Shown: positions 39,313-48,241 of the stretch, in pieces
How the letters are laid out: the number at the start of each line of letters is the position of its first letter
Numbering within the stretch: the first letter of the stretch is position 1
Source of the DNA: Pseudomonadota bacterium
GTDB taxonomy: Bacteria; Pseudomonadota; Gammaproteobacteria; Steroidobacterales; MnTg04
Assembly: GCA_022560735.1 (NCBI GenBank)
Contig: JADFSO010000006.1
Coordinates: 1-64,000, forward strand
Direction of reading: 5' to 3'
DNA: 64,000 bases
Made by a program: the position numbers and the translations under genes
The notes under the pieces: model-generated
Database searches by the model: none
What the model was told of the DNA's origin: nothing
Seen by the model: the letters and a program-made list of their open reading frames with translations, nothing else

Positions 39313-39340
39313 TTAGTGTTGTAGTGAAGTATAACACTAA
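39313..39340. promoter_or_regulatory. Dyad (possible repressor operator) in the leader of the efflux operon
   Basis: TTAGTGTT (39313-39320) and AACACTAA (39333-39340) form a perfect 8-bp inverted repeat with a 12-base centre; one further pair fits inside. An overlapping repeat TTCACT / AGTGAA (39304-39309, 39323-39328) shares the same bases. It lies 47-74 bases upstream of the first adaptor start. The size suits a TetR- or MarR-type operator, but no regulator gene is adjacent. Confidence 0.4.
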
Positions 39341-39474
39341 AGATCTAGATCGCAATAGCAGGCCGGGGAAATTGGCAATTATCTGGCTTGGAGTGCCCAA
39401 CCGGTTGTTTTTATTTAAGAAAATAAAATGGCGTTTGAGGCATCGTCCTGGCTGTCGCTCAGACCCGATACCGG

Positions 39475-41592
39475 TCAGTTCAAGGATTGGCTGGATTCGC
39501 GCAGGCTTGCGGTGACATGTCCATCCAGTTTTGCCATATCTGCGACTATTTGCGCAGCTTCCATCAGGATAAAATCCTGATTTTCAAGCTCTTCCAGGGC
39601 CTCGATCGATTCCAGAAGCGGCAATCCGTGTTTGCCGCGGCGGGTGTTTTCCCGCGCCAGGCGCTGTACACGAATTTCCTGCTGTTGCTTTCGGCGCACT
39701 TCCAGGTTCAATGAGATCGAGTCCTGATTGCGAATGTCTTCAAACGCAGCGTACTCGTCGATCAGAAAATTGAAATCGGGATCGGTCTCCGTTCGCAGCA
39801 CGTGGCTTTGAGCGATTGCAATAATGGCTTCGTCAAGCTTGATATCGACCTTGTAAGCCGTCGGATCGATCTTGTCCCAGGGCAGGGCGCTTTCCCGGGT
39901 GCTTTCCCCAACCACGCTGGCATCGATCAGCGACGGCATTTCAATATCCGGATGCACCCCGCGATGCTGGGTGCTTTCCCCGCTGACTCGATAAAACTTG
40001 CCGATGGTCAGCGTTAACTGGCCAAAACCAGGATCCGAGGTGCGTGGTGCGTACCTGTCCAGCGAGTAAAGATTCTGGACAGAACCCTTGCCAAAGGTCT
40101 GCTGGCCCAGGATCACACCTCTTTCGTAGTCTTGTATAGCGGCGGCGAAAATCTCGGATGCCGATGCGCTGAATCGATTGACCAGGACCGCGAGCGGGCC
40201 GTTGTACACTTCCTCAGGATCCGGGTCTTGGAGAATCTCGATTCGGCCGTTGGTCTGGCGAACCTGGACCACCGGTCCGTCTTCGATGAACAGACCGCTC
40301 AGTTCCTGCGCCTCGGTCAGGTGTCCACCTCCGTTGCTGCGCAAATCCATGAGCAGCCCATCGATGCCTTCCTTTTCCAATTCCTGCAACAAACGGCGAA
40401 CATCCCTGGTCGTGCTCGTGTAATCGTCGTTACCCGCCATCCTGGCTTCAAAATCCTGGTAGAAACTGGGTACGGTAATCACGCCTATCCGCAATTCCTT
40501 GTCTCCCCCCGGGATCGTAATGATTTCCTTCTGCGCGGCCTGCGCTTCGAGCTTTATCTTGTCCCTGACCAGCCGCAATATCCTTTCTTCCGAGCCGGGT
40601 ACAGCGCCGGCTTTGAGGATCTGCAGACGCACAACGGTTCCGCCGGGCCCCCGAATCAGATCGACCACATCATCGAGACGCCAGCCGACTACATCGACCA
40701 TATCTCCGTCTTCATCCTGGCCGACGGCCGTGATCCGGTCGTTGGGCGCCAGGCTTCCGTCTATGGCCGCCGGACCGCCCGGAAGAATATTCATCACCAT
40801 GACGAAGTCGTCGTCGATTTGCAGGGATGCGCCTATGCCTTCATAAGAAAGGCTCATTTGGATCCGGTATTCTTCTGAAGTGCGAGGCAGCAGGTAATTG
40901 GAATGAGGATCGAGCGTTTGGGTGTAGGCGTTCATGAAGGATTCGAAAACGTCGTCGCTTTCGAGCTGGGCCATGTTTTTCTGAGCCCTGGTGTATCTTT
41001 TCTCCAGAATTTCACGGGTTTCCGGCCAGTCTTTTCCAGTCAGAAACAAACGCAATGCGTCGCTCTTTACCCGTTTCCGCCAGAGGTCGTCCATTTCTTC
41101 GGCTGTTTCGATCCAGTCGTTTTCCGAACGATCGAACTGGTATTGCTCGTCCACCGAAAAATCCGGTTCTGTTTCCAGCAGCCCCAGGCTATACGCGAGC
41201 CTGTTGTTATTGCGTTGCCTGAATATTGAGAAAATCCGGAACACAGGATCCAGGTTTCCACTGCTGACGGCATCGTCCAGAATCGTTCTGTACGGCTCGA
41301 ATCCCTGTATGTCCCTGGCGTAAAAAAACATCCTGTTGCCATCGAGGGTCTCGAGGAAACGGTCGAAAATCTTGGCTGACAACGCGTCGTTGACGCGTGG
41401 CTCACTGTAATGATTGCGTTCGATAAATTTGGTCACCAGGCGGCTGACCGCACTGTGCCGATCGCTGTACCGCAGTTCGCCAGCGGATTGCTCGTCGACC
41501 GCCGGGGCTCCATGCGCGAGGCTACCGGCAAGTGAGAACAGTATCAGCGAGGAAAACGTCAGCGGCAGCACAAATTTCTTGGCAAAGGCCAT
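39475..41592 (-). CDS. prc: Carboxy-terminal (tail-specific) processing protease Prc/Tsp
   Basis: The 705-residue periplasmic S41 protease has a signal peptide (residues about 1-28), the N-terminal Prc domain, a PDZ domain (LSYEGIGASLQ..., about 235-320), and the S41 catalytic core with Ser in NRFSASASEIFAAA and Lys in QQTFGKGSVQ. The C-terminal DUF3340-type region (EIRVQRLARENTRR) is present. It degrades SsrA-tagged or misfolded proteins and processes envelope targets. AAGGATT lies upstream of ATG 41592. It follows the efflux operon in the same direction but is separated from it by about 200 bases including the operon's own leader. Confidence 0.95.
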   Translation of the reverse strand: MAFAKKFVLPLTFSSLILFSLAGSLAHGAPAVDEQSAGELRYSDRHSAVSRLVTKFIERNHYSEPRVNDALSAKIFDRFLETLDGNRMFFYARDIQGFEPYRTILDDAVSSGNLDPVFRIFSIFRQRNNNRLAYSLGLLETEPDFSVDEQYQFDRSENDWIETAEEMDDLWRKRVKSDALRLFLTGKDWPETREILEKRYTRAQKNMAQLESDDVFESFMNAYTQTLDPHSNYLLPRTSEEYRIQMSLSYEGIGASLQIDDDFVMVMNILPGGPAAIDGSLAPNDRITAVGQDEDGDMVDVVGWRLDDVVDLIRGPGGTVVRLQILKAGAVPGSEERILRLVRDKIKLEAQAAQKEIITIPGGDKELRIGVITVPSFYQDFEARMAGNDDYTSTTRDVRRLLQELEKEGIDGLLMDLRSNGGGHLTEAQELSGLFIEDGPVVQVRQTNGRIEILQDPDPEEVYNGPLAVLVNRFSASASEIFAAAIQDYERGVILGQQTFGKGSVQNLYSLDRYAPRTSDPGFGQLTLTIGKFYRVSGESTQHRGVHPDIEMPSLIDASVVGESTRESALPWDKIDPTAYKVDIKLDEAIIAIAQSHVLRTETDPDFNFLIDEYAAFEDIRNQDSISLNLEVRRKQQQEIRVQRLARENTRRGKHGLPLLESIEALEELENQDFILMEAAQIVADMAKLDGHVTASLRESSQSLN

Positions 41593-41723
41593 ATTTTCTG
41601 AATCCTTGGATCTATAGCAAAATCGAATAGTCGCAATATATTGTAACAGTCGCCTAAACTATGGCCTGCGAGGTCTGCAATCAAGCATCTGGTTATCGTT
41701 TTGGACAACTTCAGGGAGAAAAA

Positions 41724-42014
41724 ATGCTGCCATTGATCATAATTTCCGCCATTTTGCTCGGCTCAAGCGTGGCAATCACCGCCAGTTTGAGCGTAGTGGC
41801 GTTCCTGTTTTTCCTGATGGTTGATGAATATCCTTATTTGCAAGCCCAGCTTGTGCCGCTGCTGACAAGCGCAGGCCTATTTCTTTTGCTGACAATCTGT
41901 TGCGTGCTCGGCTTTTTCGGCTTGCTCAAAAAAACCGCCTGGCGCTGGTGGGGTCAGGCGGCGATGTGGACGATGCTGCTGGTTATCGGTCTTTATTACT
42001 GGCCTGGCCAATAA
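41724..42014 (+). CDS. Small polytopic membrane protein of unknown function
   Basis: A 96-residue hydrophobic protein with about three membrane helices (about residues 3-31, 46-67, 76-92) and an aromatic C-terminus (LYYWPG). CAGGGAGAAAA before ATG 41724 supports this start; the frame opens at 41661. I do not recognise a family. It is divergent from prc, the starts being 131 bases apart. Confidence 0.65.
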   Translation: MLPLIIISAILLGSSVAITASLSVVAFLFFLMVDEYPYLQAQLVPLLTSAGLFLLLTICCVLGFFGLLKKTAWRWWGQAAMWTMLLVIGLYYWPGQ

Positions 42015-42046
42015 TCTGCGGGCCGCAAAGATGTCACCTCAACAAG

Positions 42047-42622
42047 CTAGAGTAATGAAAACGGTGACCGGCCTCCGGAAGATCGTCTGGACCGATCCCG
42101 CCGCCGGCGCCGGCGCATGCGCTGCTGGAGCGTTCTTCTTCTTTGCCTGAGCCATTCTTCACGGGATACATGGTCTTCCTTGCCCAGCCTGCGTCTGCGG
42201 GTCTCTTCCGTGGTGCGATAATCGCAAAAATCCTGGTAGGCCTCGATCTCATGCCGGAGTTCGCGCACGACGAGTTCGACCATGATCGCATCATCGAGAA
42301 AACCGAGGCCGGGAATATGGTCGGGTATCAGGTCCTCAGGTTCGCTGAAATATGCCAGGGCATTCAGAATCCTGTTGATTTCCCTGGCTGGCAGTTTCCA
42401 TTCCTCGTCCTGGATCATGCGCACCATGATTTCCAGTTTCATCAGCCGTTCGCTGATGAAATCCGGCATCTTGACGGAGCGGACCTCTTCCAGCAGTTCG
42501 TTGGCAGAGCCGATGATTTCCTCGGCGCTGAGGTTTTTTGCCTTGGCGCGCACTTCGCGCATAATGGTTTGGAAATGTTTCAGGTCAGAAGGACCCAGCT
42601 CAAAAGTGATTCTTAGCGACAT
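42047..42622 (-). CDS. DUF1232 (YkvA-like) protein with basic tail
   Basis: A 191-residue protein. The central segment LNALAYFSEPEDLIPDHIPGLGFLDDAIMVELVVREL is the DUF1232/YkvA signature (PxDxIPD...G..DD), normally a short domain of unknown function. It is flanked by an N-terminal helical region (MSLRITFELGPSDLKHFQTIM) and by a very basic Arg-rich tail (RRRTLQQRMRRRRRRDRSRR). The start at ATG 42622 has GGGAGAGACGG upstream; the frame continues to 42826 without a plausible start context. It could be a membrane-associated or nucleic-acid-binding protein, but this is a guess. Confidence 0.82.
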   Translation of the reverse strand: MSLRITFELGPSDLKHFQTIMREVRAKAKNLSAEEIIGSANELLEEVRSVKMPDFISERLMKLEIMVRMIQDEEWKLPAREINRILNALAYFSEPEDLIPDHIPGLGFLDDAIMVELVVRELRHEIEAYQDFCDYRTTEETRRRRLGKEDHVSREEWLRQRRRTLQQRMRRRRRRDRSRRSSGGRSPFSLL

Positions 42623-42934
42623 TCCGTCTCTCCCCAAAGCGCGTTGCCAATGGCGTATTGTTATAGCCGGCAGCGTACTCGGCAAGCCACAGGTGGTCAA
42701 TAATTCATGTCTTTCTACCGCTGGCTCGAGGCGGCACAGTCTGTACGCCACGCCACATGATTTTCGCAGGGCTCGGAAGACGGAACTAGCCGGTGCCAAA
42801 ATTGCCAAAAGGGTTAGCGAGGGCAATTTGGACTTGTAGTTTTCTCGGGATTGGTTCCAAATACGCTTTATGGCGCCCGGGAATCAGGTCGCGAAAGTTT
42901 GCCAAGGCGGTCGAGCAAAATGGCAGGAGACACG
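42623..42934. other. Intergenic region between divergent genes
   Basis: About 310 bases without a convincing gene. It contains a bulged inverted repeat, CCAAAATTGCC at 42796-42806 and GGCAATTTGG at 42822-42831, and must hold the divergent promoters of the DUF1232 gene and the gene at 42935. No ribosome binding site plus ORF combination stands out other than the one for 42935. Confidence 0.5.
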
Positions 42935-43411
42935 ATGAGAAAATTCGGGCAGCGTTTTTTTGCCACTGGATTTGTGCTGCGGCCTGTTGCCGGATGGGCG
43001 CTGGTTGCCGCCATCGTAGCGCTTGTCCTGGTTGTTGGCAGCGACCGGACGGCGCCTGAAAATCATGCTTCGACGAAGGCCTTCGTTGCCGATGGCACCG
43101 ACCTCGTTTTGCGAATTCGTGGTCTGCCTTATTTGCAGACCGCTAATCATTTTGGTGGCCGGGGTTTTGGCGACCGGATCGCGATGTCTGGAGCACAACT
43201 GCTGATCAGGACCCGCCTGCTGACCGGAGAGAACGGCATTTCCAGGCTGCTCATAGACGCCAGGCTGGTATCGAGCGACGGGCAGAACCTCTGGTCGAGC
43301 ACAACGGTCAGCGAGAATACCGGGCTCGAGTTTGTCCAGGCAGAAATCGGTCGAACCCTGACCGAAGCGATGCGGCACGTGGGCATGGATGGCGGCAGGA
43401 TTTCCATCTAG
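42935..43411 (+). CDS. Single-pass membrane or periplasmic protein of unknown function
   Basis: The 158-residue product has a membrane helix near the N-terminus (about residues 12-35, GWALVAAIVALVLVV) followed by a periplasmic domain whose segments (FGDRIAMSGAQLLIRTRLL, GISRLLIDARLVSSDGQNLWSSTTVSEN) read like a beta-rich FlgO/TolB-like fold, but no family is certain. AGGAG five bases upstream supports ATG 42935; in-frame ATGs at 42851 and 42920 are less well placed. The gene lies upstream of a small lipoprotein gene in the same direction. Confidence 0.6.
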   Translation: MRKFGQRFFATGFVLRPVAGWALVAAIVALVLVVGSDRTAPENHASTKAFVADGTDLVLRIRGLPYLQTANHFGGRGFGDRIAMSGAQLLIRTRLLTGENGISRLLIDARLVSSDGQNLWSSTTVSENTGLEFVQAEIGRTLTEAMRHVGMDGGRISI

Positions 43412-43433
43412 GGAAGCACTGATCTTTAGTTTT

Positions 43434-43709
43434 ATGAACAAGATTATTTTGACATCGTTGCTGTGTTTCTCACTATTGTCCGCTTGCGCGGCCAATGACG
43501 GGCAGGGCGGTCGCCGGTCGGTCGATATGACGCAGGTAAATTCGCTCAATCAACAGGCGGAATTTCGTAATATCGATATCATCTGGGTCAACCCGCCGAC
43601 CGAAATCGAGACCGGAACGAAAACCTCAATAAAGATAAAGATAAAGATGCAAGGCGAGGATACCGATCCCGACAGCGCAGCGGCAGAGGAAAAAGATCCA
43701 CAGCAATAG
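43434..43709 (+). CDS. Small lipoprotein of unknown function
   Basis: A 91-residue protein with a clear lipoprotein signal peptide (MNKIILTSLLCFSLLSAC, lipobox LSAC, Cys18) and a short, acidic C-terminal tail after a KIKIKIK-rich strand (EIETGTKTSIKIKIKMQGED). It follows the previous gene by 22 bases and may be cotranscribed. I do not recognise it. The ATG lacks a strong ribosome binding site. Confidence 0.7.
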   Translation: MNKIILTSLLCFSLLSACAANDGQGGRRSVDMTQVNSLNQQAEFRNIDIIWVNPPTEIETGTKTSIKIKIKMQGEDTDPDSAAAEEKDPQQ

Positions 43710-43786
43710 GCCCGGTCGCGCGCACAGGCAGCCGGCATCACGATGGTTTATGATCCCCCGCGGGTTTTCAAACAAAGAGATCTGAC

Positions 43787-45439
43787 ATGTCCCTGGTGTC
43801 CCGATGGCCTTTATGCGTCTGCGTCTTGCTGGTTGCCTGCGAGTCCGCAGTTCCCCCGGATGAAAAAGTGGCCAGGTTCTCCGCCAGCCGTGTTGCGGCG
43901 GACGTGCAACGGCTGGCATCGGATGAGTTCCAGGGCCGCGCACCCGGAACCGAGGGGGAAAAAAGGGTGCTCGACTTCCTGGTCGGCCAATTTGAGGATG
44001 CCGGTCTGCAACCGGCCAACCAGGGCAGTTTTTTGCAAGCCGTGCCGTTGGTGAGCCTGACCGCCAGCCCGGACATGACCTTGGATATAGAGGGCCCGGG
44101 ATTTTCGGCCCGCTATGCCGTGGGCAGCCAAACGATGCTGTCGACCAAAAGGGTACAGCGGGAGATATCGCTGGATAACAGTGAAATGGTGTTTGTCGGT
44201 TATGGAATAGTGGCGCCCGAGTATGCCTGGGACGACTATGCCGCTGTCGATGTGCGCGGGAAAACCGTCGTCATCCTGGTCAACGATCCGGGTTTTGCCA
44301 CTGCCGACCCCGAGCTTTTTCGCGGCAATACGATGACTTATTACGGTCGCTGGACCTACAAATACGAAGAGGCCGCACGGCAAGGTGCGGCGGCTGCCTT
44401 GATCATCCACGAAACCGATGCGGCTGGTTATGGCTGGGACGTCGTCGCAAACAGCTGGTCGGGCGAGCAATTTGACCTGGTGCGGGCAAATGGCAACCAA
44501 AGCGCCGTAGCCGTCGTAGGCTGGCTGACCGGAGCGGCGGCGTCAGAGATTCTCGCGGCTGCCGGGCTCGACCTGGAATCCGCGCGCCAAATGGCATTGG
44601 CGGGGGATTTTGAAGCGTTTGCGTTGGGGCTCACTGCTTCCACTCGATTTAGCAATGAAATCAAGAACCTGGACTCCAATAATGTTGCGGGTTTGATCAA
44701 AGGCACAAAGAGACCCGACGAAATCATCATTTACATGGCGCATTGGGATCACCTGGGTATAAAGCCAAACCTGGAAGGAGACCGCATCTTCAACGGGGCG
44801 GTCGACAACGCGACCGGAACCGCGGCGATTATCGAGCTGGCGCGGGCGTTTGCCGCGCTGGAACCGGCGCCGGAAAGATCCATACTGTTCCTGGCCGTGA
44901 CCGGTGAAGAATCGGGCCTGCTGGGTTCCGCGTGGTATGCGGAGCATCCGCTGTTCCCGCTAAACCAGACAGTCGCCGCGTTGAATTTCGATAGCCTGAT
45001 CATCGATGGAGCGACGCGAGACATTACGGTTTTTGGTCTCGGTAGCTCGGAGCTTGAAGAATACCTCGAGCGGGCGGCGACAAAGCAGGGCAGGGTGCCG
45101 GTCAACGAGCCCACACCCGAAAAAGGGTATTTTTTCCGCTCGGATCATTTCAACCTGGCCAAGGTCGGCGTCCCCGTCCTTTACGCCGAGGCCGGCGTGG
45201 ATAATCTGCAACACGGCCGCGAATGGGGGGTGGCAAGAATGCAGGATTACCGCCGCGACCGATATCATCAGCCCACAGATGAATATGACGCCGACTGGGA
45301 TTGGGGTGGCGTGTTGCAGGATCTGGAGCTGTATTTCGAGATCGGCCGGGAACTGGCAGCGGAAAGCACTTTTCCGAACTGGTACGAAAACAGCGAGTTC
45401 AGGGCCCGGCGTGACGAGAGCAGAAGTTCAGCGGACTGA
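43787..45439 (+). CDS. M28 family zinc aminopeptidase lipoprotein with PA domain
   Basis: The 550-residue protein begins with a lipoprotein signal (lipobox LVAC), has a PA-type insertion (about residues 120-230) and the M28 core with metal ligands His-x-Asp in AHWDHLG, Asp in GAVDNATG, Glu-Glu in TGEESGLLGS, Asp in LNFDSLI and His in DRYHQPTDEY. It should release N-terminal amino acids from peptides in the periplasm. The product is membrane-anchored through Cys18. The gene ends convergent with a frameshifted gene. Confidence 0.93.
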   Translation: MSLVSRWPLCVCVLLVACESAVPPDEKVARFSASRVAADVQRLASDEFQGRAPGTEGEKRVLDFLVGQFEDAGLQPANQGSFLQAVPLVSLTASPDMTLDIEGPGFSARYAVGSQTMLSTKRVQREISLDNSEMVFVGYGIVAPEYAWDDYAAVDVRGKTVVILVNDPGFATADPELFRGNTMTYYGRWTYKYEEAARQGAAAALIIHETDAAGYGWDVVANSWSGEQFDLVRANGNQSAVAVVGWLTGAAASEILAAAGLDLESARQMALAGDFEAFALGLTASTRFSNEIKNLDSNNVAGLIKGTKRPDEIIIYMAHWDHLGIKPNLEGDRIFNGAVDNATGTAAIIELARAFAALEPAPERSILFLAVTGEESGLLGSAWYAEHPLFPLNQTVAALNFDSLIIDGATRDITVFGLGSSELEEYLERAATKQGRVPVNEPTPEKGYFFRSDHFNLAKVGVPVLYAEAGVDNLQHGREWGVARMQDYRRDRYHQPTDEYDADWDWGGVLQDLELYFEIGRELAAESTFPNWYENSEFRARRDESRSSAD

Positions 45440-45460
45440 TCCCACCGGAGCAAAGGACCC

Positions 45461-46032
45461 TTATTTTTTTTCCTCGGTTGCCAACGCGTCGCTGAGATCT
45501 TTTTTCTGGTAGGTCAGTGACTGGGCGTGTGCGAGCGGCGGCGACAGCGGGCCGATTGGCCTCCTGGCGAGACTGTCGGACCCGGCGCTGGTCGGCCTGG
45601 GTTTTGCCTTGGAGTTTTGCGAGAAATTCAGCCCGGTAAATCCATTGCTGTTCACGCCGAAAAAATTTTTGCACCATCGGTCCACCAAAGAGTAAGCAAC
45701 GGCAACTCTTTCATCCGGGAAATTTTCTGCTCCCAGCTTTGCTCATCGCGAATCAGGGGGTAGGTAGTTTGGCGCGGATGGGCATTAAATTCGACTGCAT
45801 CGAATAGCGTGTCCTCATGCCGGATTAACAACCCGCCTGCTCGCCTTGCAGGCGGCAACTGAAACGCTCTCCAGGCGGGGGGTGCAAATTCGTCGATTGC
45901 AACCGGGGCTGCGCCGGGTTCGCACGCGGGTGCAATACAGCCAGCCGCAGCCGGCGGCAATGCGGGCCGTTCCTGCGCATGCGCGGCGCAGGCCGCGATC
46001 AGCGCTATGAGCCAGGCTGCAAACGTTTTCAT
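45461..46032 (-). pseudogene. Secreted protein of unknown function, broken by a 1-nt frameshift
   Basis: Starting at ATG 46032, a signal peptide (MKTFAAWLIALIAACAAHAQ) is followed by 105 residues ending LTLWWTDGAKIFSA and TGA at 45652-45654. The reading frame that continues sensibly is another one (to the TAA at 45461-45463): one extra T in the A5T6 tract around 45657-45667 would restore ...TDGAKIFFGVNSNGFTGLNFSQN..., a tidy strand-turn-strand. So either a single-base deletion, a homopolymer sequencing error, or a phase-variable tract. The restored product would be about 190 residues. It lies 70 bases downstream of a perfect CRP-type palindrome (46103-46122). I do not recognise the family. 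Confidence 0.6.
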
Positions 46033-46102
46033 CCTGAGCCGTCTCCCGGATACTGACAAAGGCTTCGGGTCGTTTCTCACCCTAATGCTTATCCGGCGAT
46101 AA

Positions 46103-46122
46103 AATGTGACGGCCGTCACATT
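46103..46122. promoter_or_regulatory. CRP/FNR-family type operator
   Basis: Perfect 20-bp palindrome AATGTGACGGCCGTCACATT, with the CRP half-sites TGTGA-N6-TCACA. It lies 71 bases upstream of the ATG at 46032 (minus) and 190 bases upstream of the small plus-strand ORF at 46313. No crp gene is in the window. Confidence 0.6.
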
Positions 46123-46312
46123 CCTGCTCAGCCCTTATGATTAGGTCAAAACACGAATAATCCAGTTTTACTGCCGAGGGGGCGCCGGCAAAATAATGGC
46201 AGTGCCCGAAACCACGGCCAGCCGTGCGCCTGGTGCGCCAAAGGGTGCGTCGTTTTGGCGCCGGCAGCGATCTAAATACCGATAAACAAAAGTTTTCCGA
46301 GGCAAAGACGCC

Positions 46313-46453
46313 ATGAACCATTTACAACAGCACAGCCTGCAATTGCTCGGCCGGAAAAAAATATTGACCCGACCGGCGCGGAGAATCATCGCCGCGCGCC
46401 GGCGAGTAGCGATTCGCGCCGGCAAACTGGCGGGCGTTACCCGGCAAGATTGA
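46313..46453 (+). CDS. Possible small basic protein (46 residues)
   Basis: ATG at 46313 opens a 46-codon frame to TGA at 46451-46453. The peptide is very basic (GRKKILTRPARRIIAARRRVA in the middle) and starts MNHLQQHSLQLL. A GAGG lies about 12 bases upstream, which is far for a ribosome binding site. Codon use is mixed. This may be chance; it is listed because nothing else explains the stretch. Confidence 0.22.
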   Translation: MNHLQQHSLQLLGRKKILTRPARRIIAARRRVAIRAGKLAGVTRQD

Positions 46454-46594
46454 TTGCCATCTCCTGCGGCCGAATCGAGGCCGCCAGCAGGGTGTCGGGA
46501 GCTTTCCCCGCCCGATTCTGTATCATATGCGTTTTGCTGCCGGTCCTTGTGGCTGGCTGAATCCCATGCTTGGTTTTTTCAGGGGAGTTGCCGA

Positions 46595-48217
46595 ATGCCC
46601 GTCGTTTTATTGATCGCGATTTTATGGTTTCTGCCAATCGCTGGTCTGGCATCAGACCTTTTGATTCACCATGCGAACGGTTATGTCGACACCGAGCAAC
46701 GATTTACCTGGATGACGATAAGCGATGGCCGGGTGATCGAAGTTGGCAACGGGGATGCGCCAACAGCTGAATATTCAGAAGTAATCGATATGCAGGGCAG
46801 GACCGTGATGCCTGGTTTGACCGATGCGCACGGGCACATGCTGGGGCTGGGTCAGGCACGCGCGCGAGTCGACCTGGTCGGTAGCGGCAGCCTGGAGGAC
46901 GCGCTTGCGCGGGTGGCGAAGCAGGTATCACCGGGCAAGGGGTGGGTGCTTGGTCGCGGCTGGAACCAGGTGCTGTGGCCCGAAAAAAAGTTTCCCCGTG
47001 CGACCGATCTCGACAAGGTGATAGCCGGCCGGCCGGTGTGGCTGCGTCGCATCGATGGTCATGCGGGTTGGGCGAACACGCGGGCGCTGGAAATTGCCGG
47101 GATCGACGATACGACGCCCGATCCGGTCGGCGGAAGAATTATCCGGGATCCTGCTGGCAAGGCAACGGGCGTATTTGTCGATAATGCCATGGCATTGATC
47201 GAACAAAACATCGCCAGGCCCGGCGAAGATGAGATTCGATATGCACTGGATGTCGCGCAAAAAGAGCTGAACAGCCTCGGTATCACCTCCGTGCACGATG
47301 CCGGCGTGGATACGGCGACGCTGGCGGTCTATAAAGACATGGCCGACAAGGGTGAGCTGACGCTGCGCGTCTACGCAATGGTTTCGGATGCCGGCGAGAA
47401 CCTGGATGCGCTGGGAAAGCCGTTGATCGCGTACGGCGACGACCGGCTTACGGCGCGCACCGTAAAAATATATATCGATGGGGCCCTGGGTAGCCGGGGC
47501 GCCGCGCTGTTGTCTGATTACTGCGACGAGCCAGGCAACCAGGGCCTGGTTTTCTCGAACCAGGACGAGCTTGACGCGATGGTAATGAAAGCGCTGGGCA
47601 TGGGGTTCCAGGTCGGCATTCATGCGATCGGCGATCTTGGCAACCGCATGGCCCTGGATGCTTTTGCAAAGGCCCAGCAAGGGGATAGCGCGCGCTATCG
47701 CAATCGCATAGAACACGCGCAAATCGTCGCACTCGAGGATATACCCAGGTTTGCCGGTCTCGGTGTCATTGCGGCCATGCAGCCTGTGCACGCGACCAGC
47801 GACAAAAACATGGCGGCCGATCGGGTGGGCGAAAAACGCCTGGCCGGCGGTTACGCGTGGCGCAAGTTTCTCGACAGTGGAACGGTCATCGCCGCGGGTT
47901 CTGATTTCCCCGTGGAAAATGCCAACCCGTTCCATGGTATTTACGCGGCGGTCACCCGGATGGACCAAAACGGAGAGCCGCCCGGTGGCTGGTATCCCGG
48001 CGAACGCATGACACTGACCGAGGCGGTGCGGGCATTTACCATCGATGCCGCCTATGCGGCGTTCCAGGAAAACGATTTGGGGGAGCTGCAACCAGGAAAG
48101 TGGGCGGATTTCATCGTGCTCGATCGCGATTTGTTCGCGGTGGATGAATCCGAGCTATGGCAAATCCAGGTTGAAGAAACCTGGCTGGCCGGCGTACGTG
48201 TTTTTGTTCGCCAGTGA
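46595..48217 (+). CDS. YtcJ-like amidohydrolase, secreted
   Basis: The 540-residue protein has an N-terminal signal peptide (VVLLIAILWFLPIAGLAS) and the YtcJ-type amidohydrolase-3 plan: MPGLTDAHGHMLG near residue 75, EQNIARPGEDE, ITSVHDAGVDT, a lysine-containing VKIYIDGALGSRGA, GFQVGIHAIGDLGNRMALDAF, and the aspartate in IAAGSDFPVENANPF. Such enzymes are binuclear metal hydrolases on amide- or formamide-like substrates. The start at ATG 46595 has AGGGGAG seven bases upstream; the frame opens at 46454 without a signal. A GT41 gene follows by 24 bases. Confidence 0.92.
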   Translation: MPVVLLIAILWFLPIAGLASDLLIHHANGYVDTEQRFTWMTISDGRVIEVGNGDAPTAEYSEVIDMQGRTVMPGLTDAHGHMLGLGQARARVDLVGSGSLEDALARVAKQVSPGKGWVLGRGWNQVLWPEKKFPRATDLDKVIAGRPVWLRRIDGHAGWANTRALEIAGIDDTTPDPVGGRIIRDPAGKATGVFVDNAMALIEQNIARPGEDEIRYALDVAQKELNSLGITSVHDAGVDTATLAVYKDMADKGELTLRVYAMVSDAGENLDALGKPLIAYGDDRLTARTVKIYIDGALGSRGAALLSDYCDEPGNQGLVFSNQDELDAMVMKALGMGFQVGIHAIGDLGNRMALDAFAKAQQGDSARYRNRIEHAQIVALEDIPRFAGLGVIAAMQPVHATSDKNMAADRVGEKRLAGGYAWRKFLDSGTVIAAGSDFPVENANPFHGIYAAVTRMDQNGEPPGGWYPGERMTLTEAVRAFTIDAAYAAFQENDLGELQPGKWADFIVLDRDLFAVDESELWQIQVEETWLAGVRVFVRQ

Positions 48218-48241
48218 GTGGCTGGCTGCAAGCGGTAGGCA

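Larger units (their letters stand above)
46033..46594. other. Large intergenic region between the broken gene and the amidohydrolase
   Basis: About 560 bases. It contains the CRP-type palindrome (46103-46122), two copies of the nine-base GGCGCCGGC (about 46179 and 46256), and a possible basic 46-codon ORF (46313-46453). Other open frames here look like shadows. The 3' part holds the ribosome binding site for the amidohydrolase. Confidence 0.5.
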
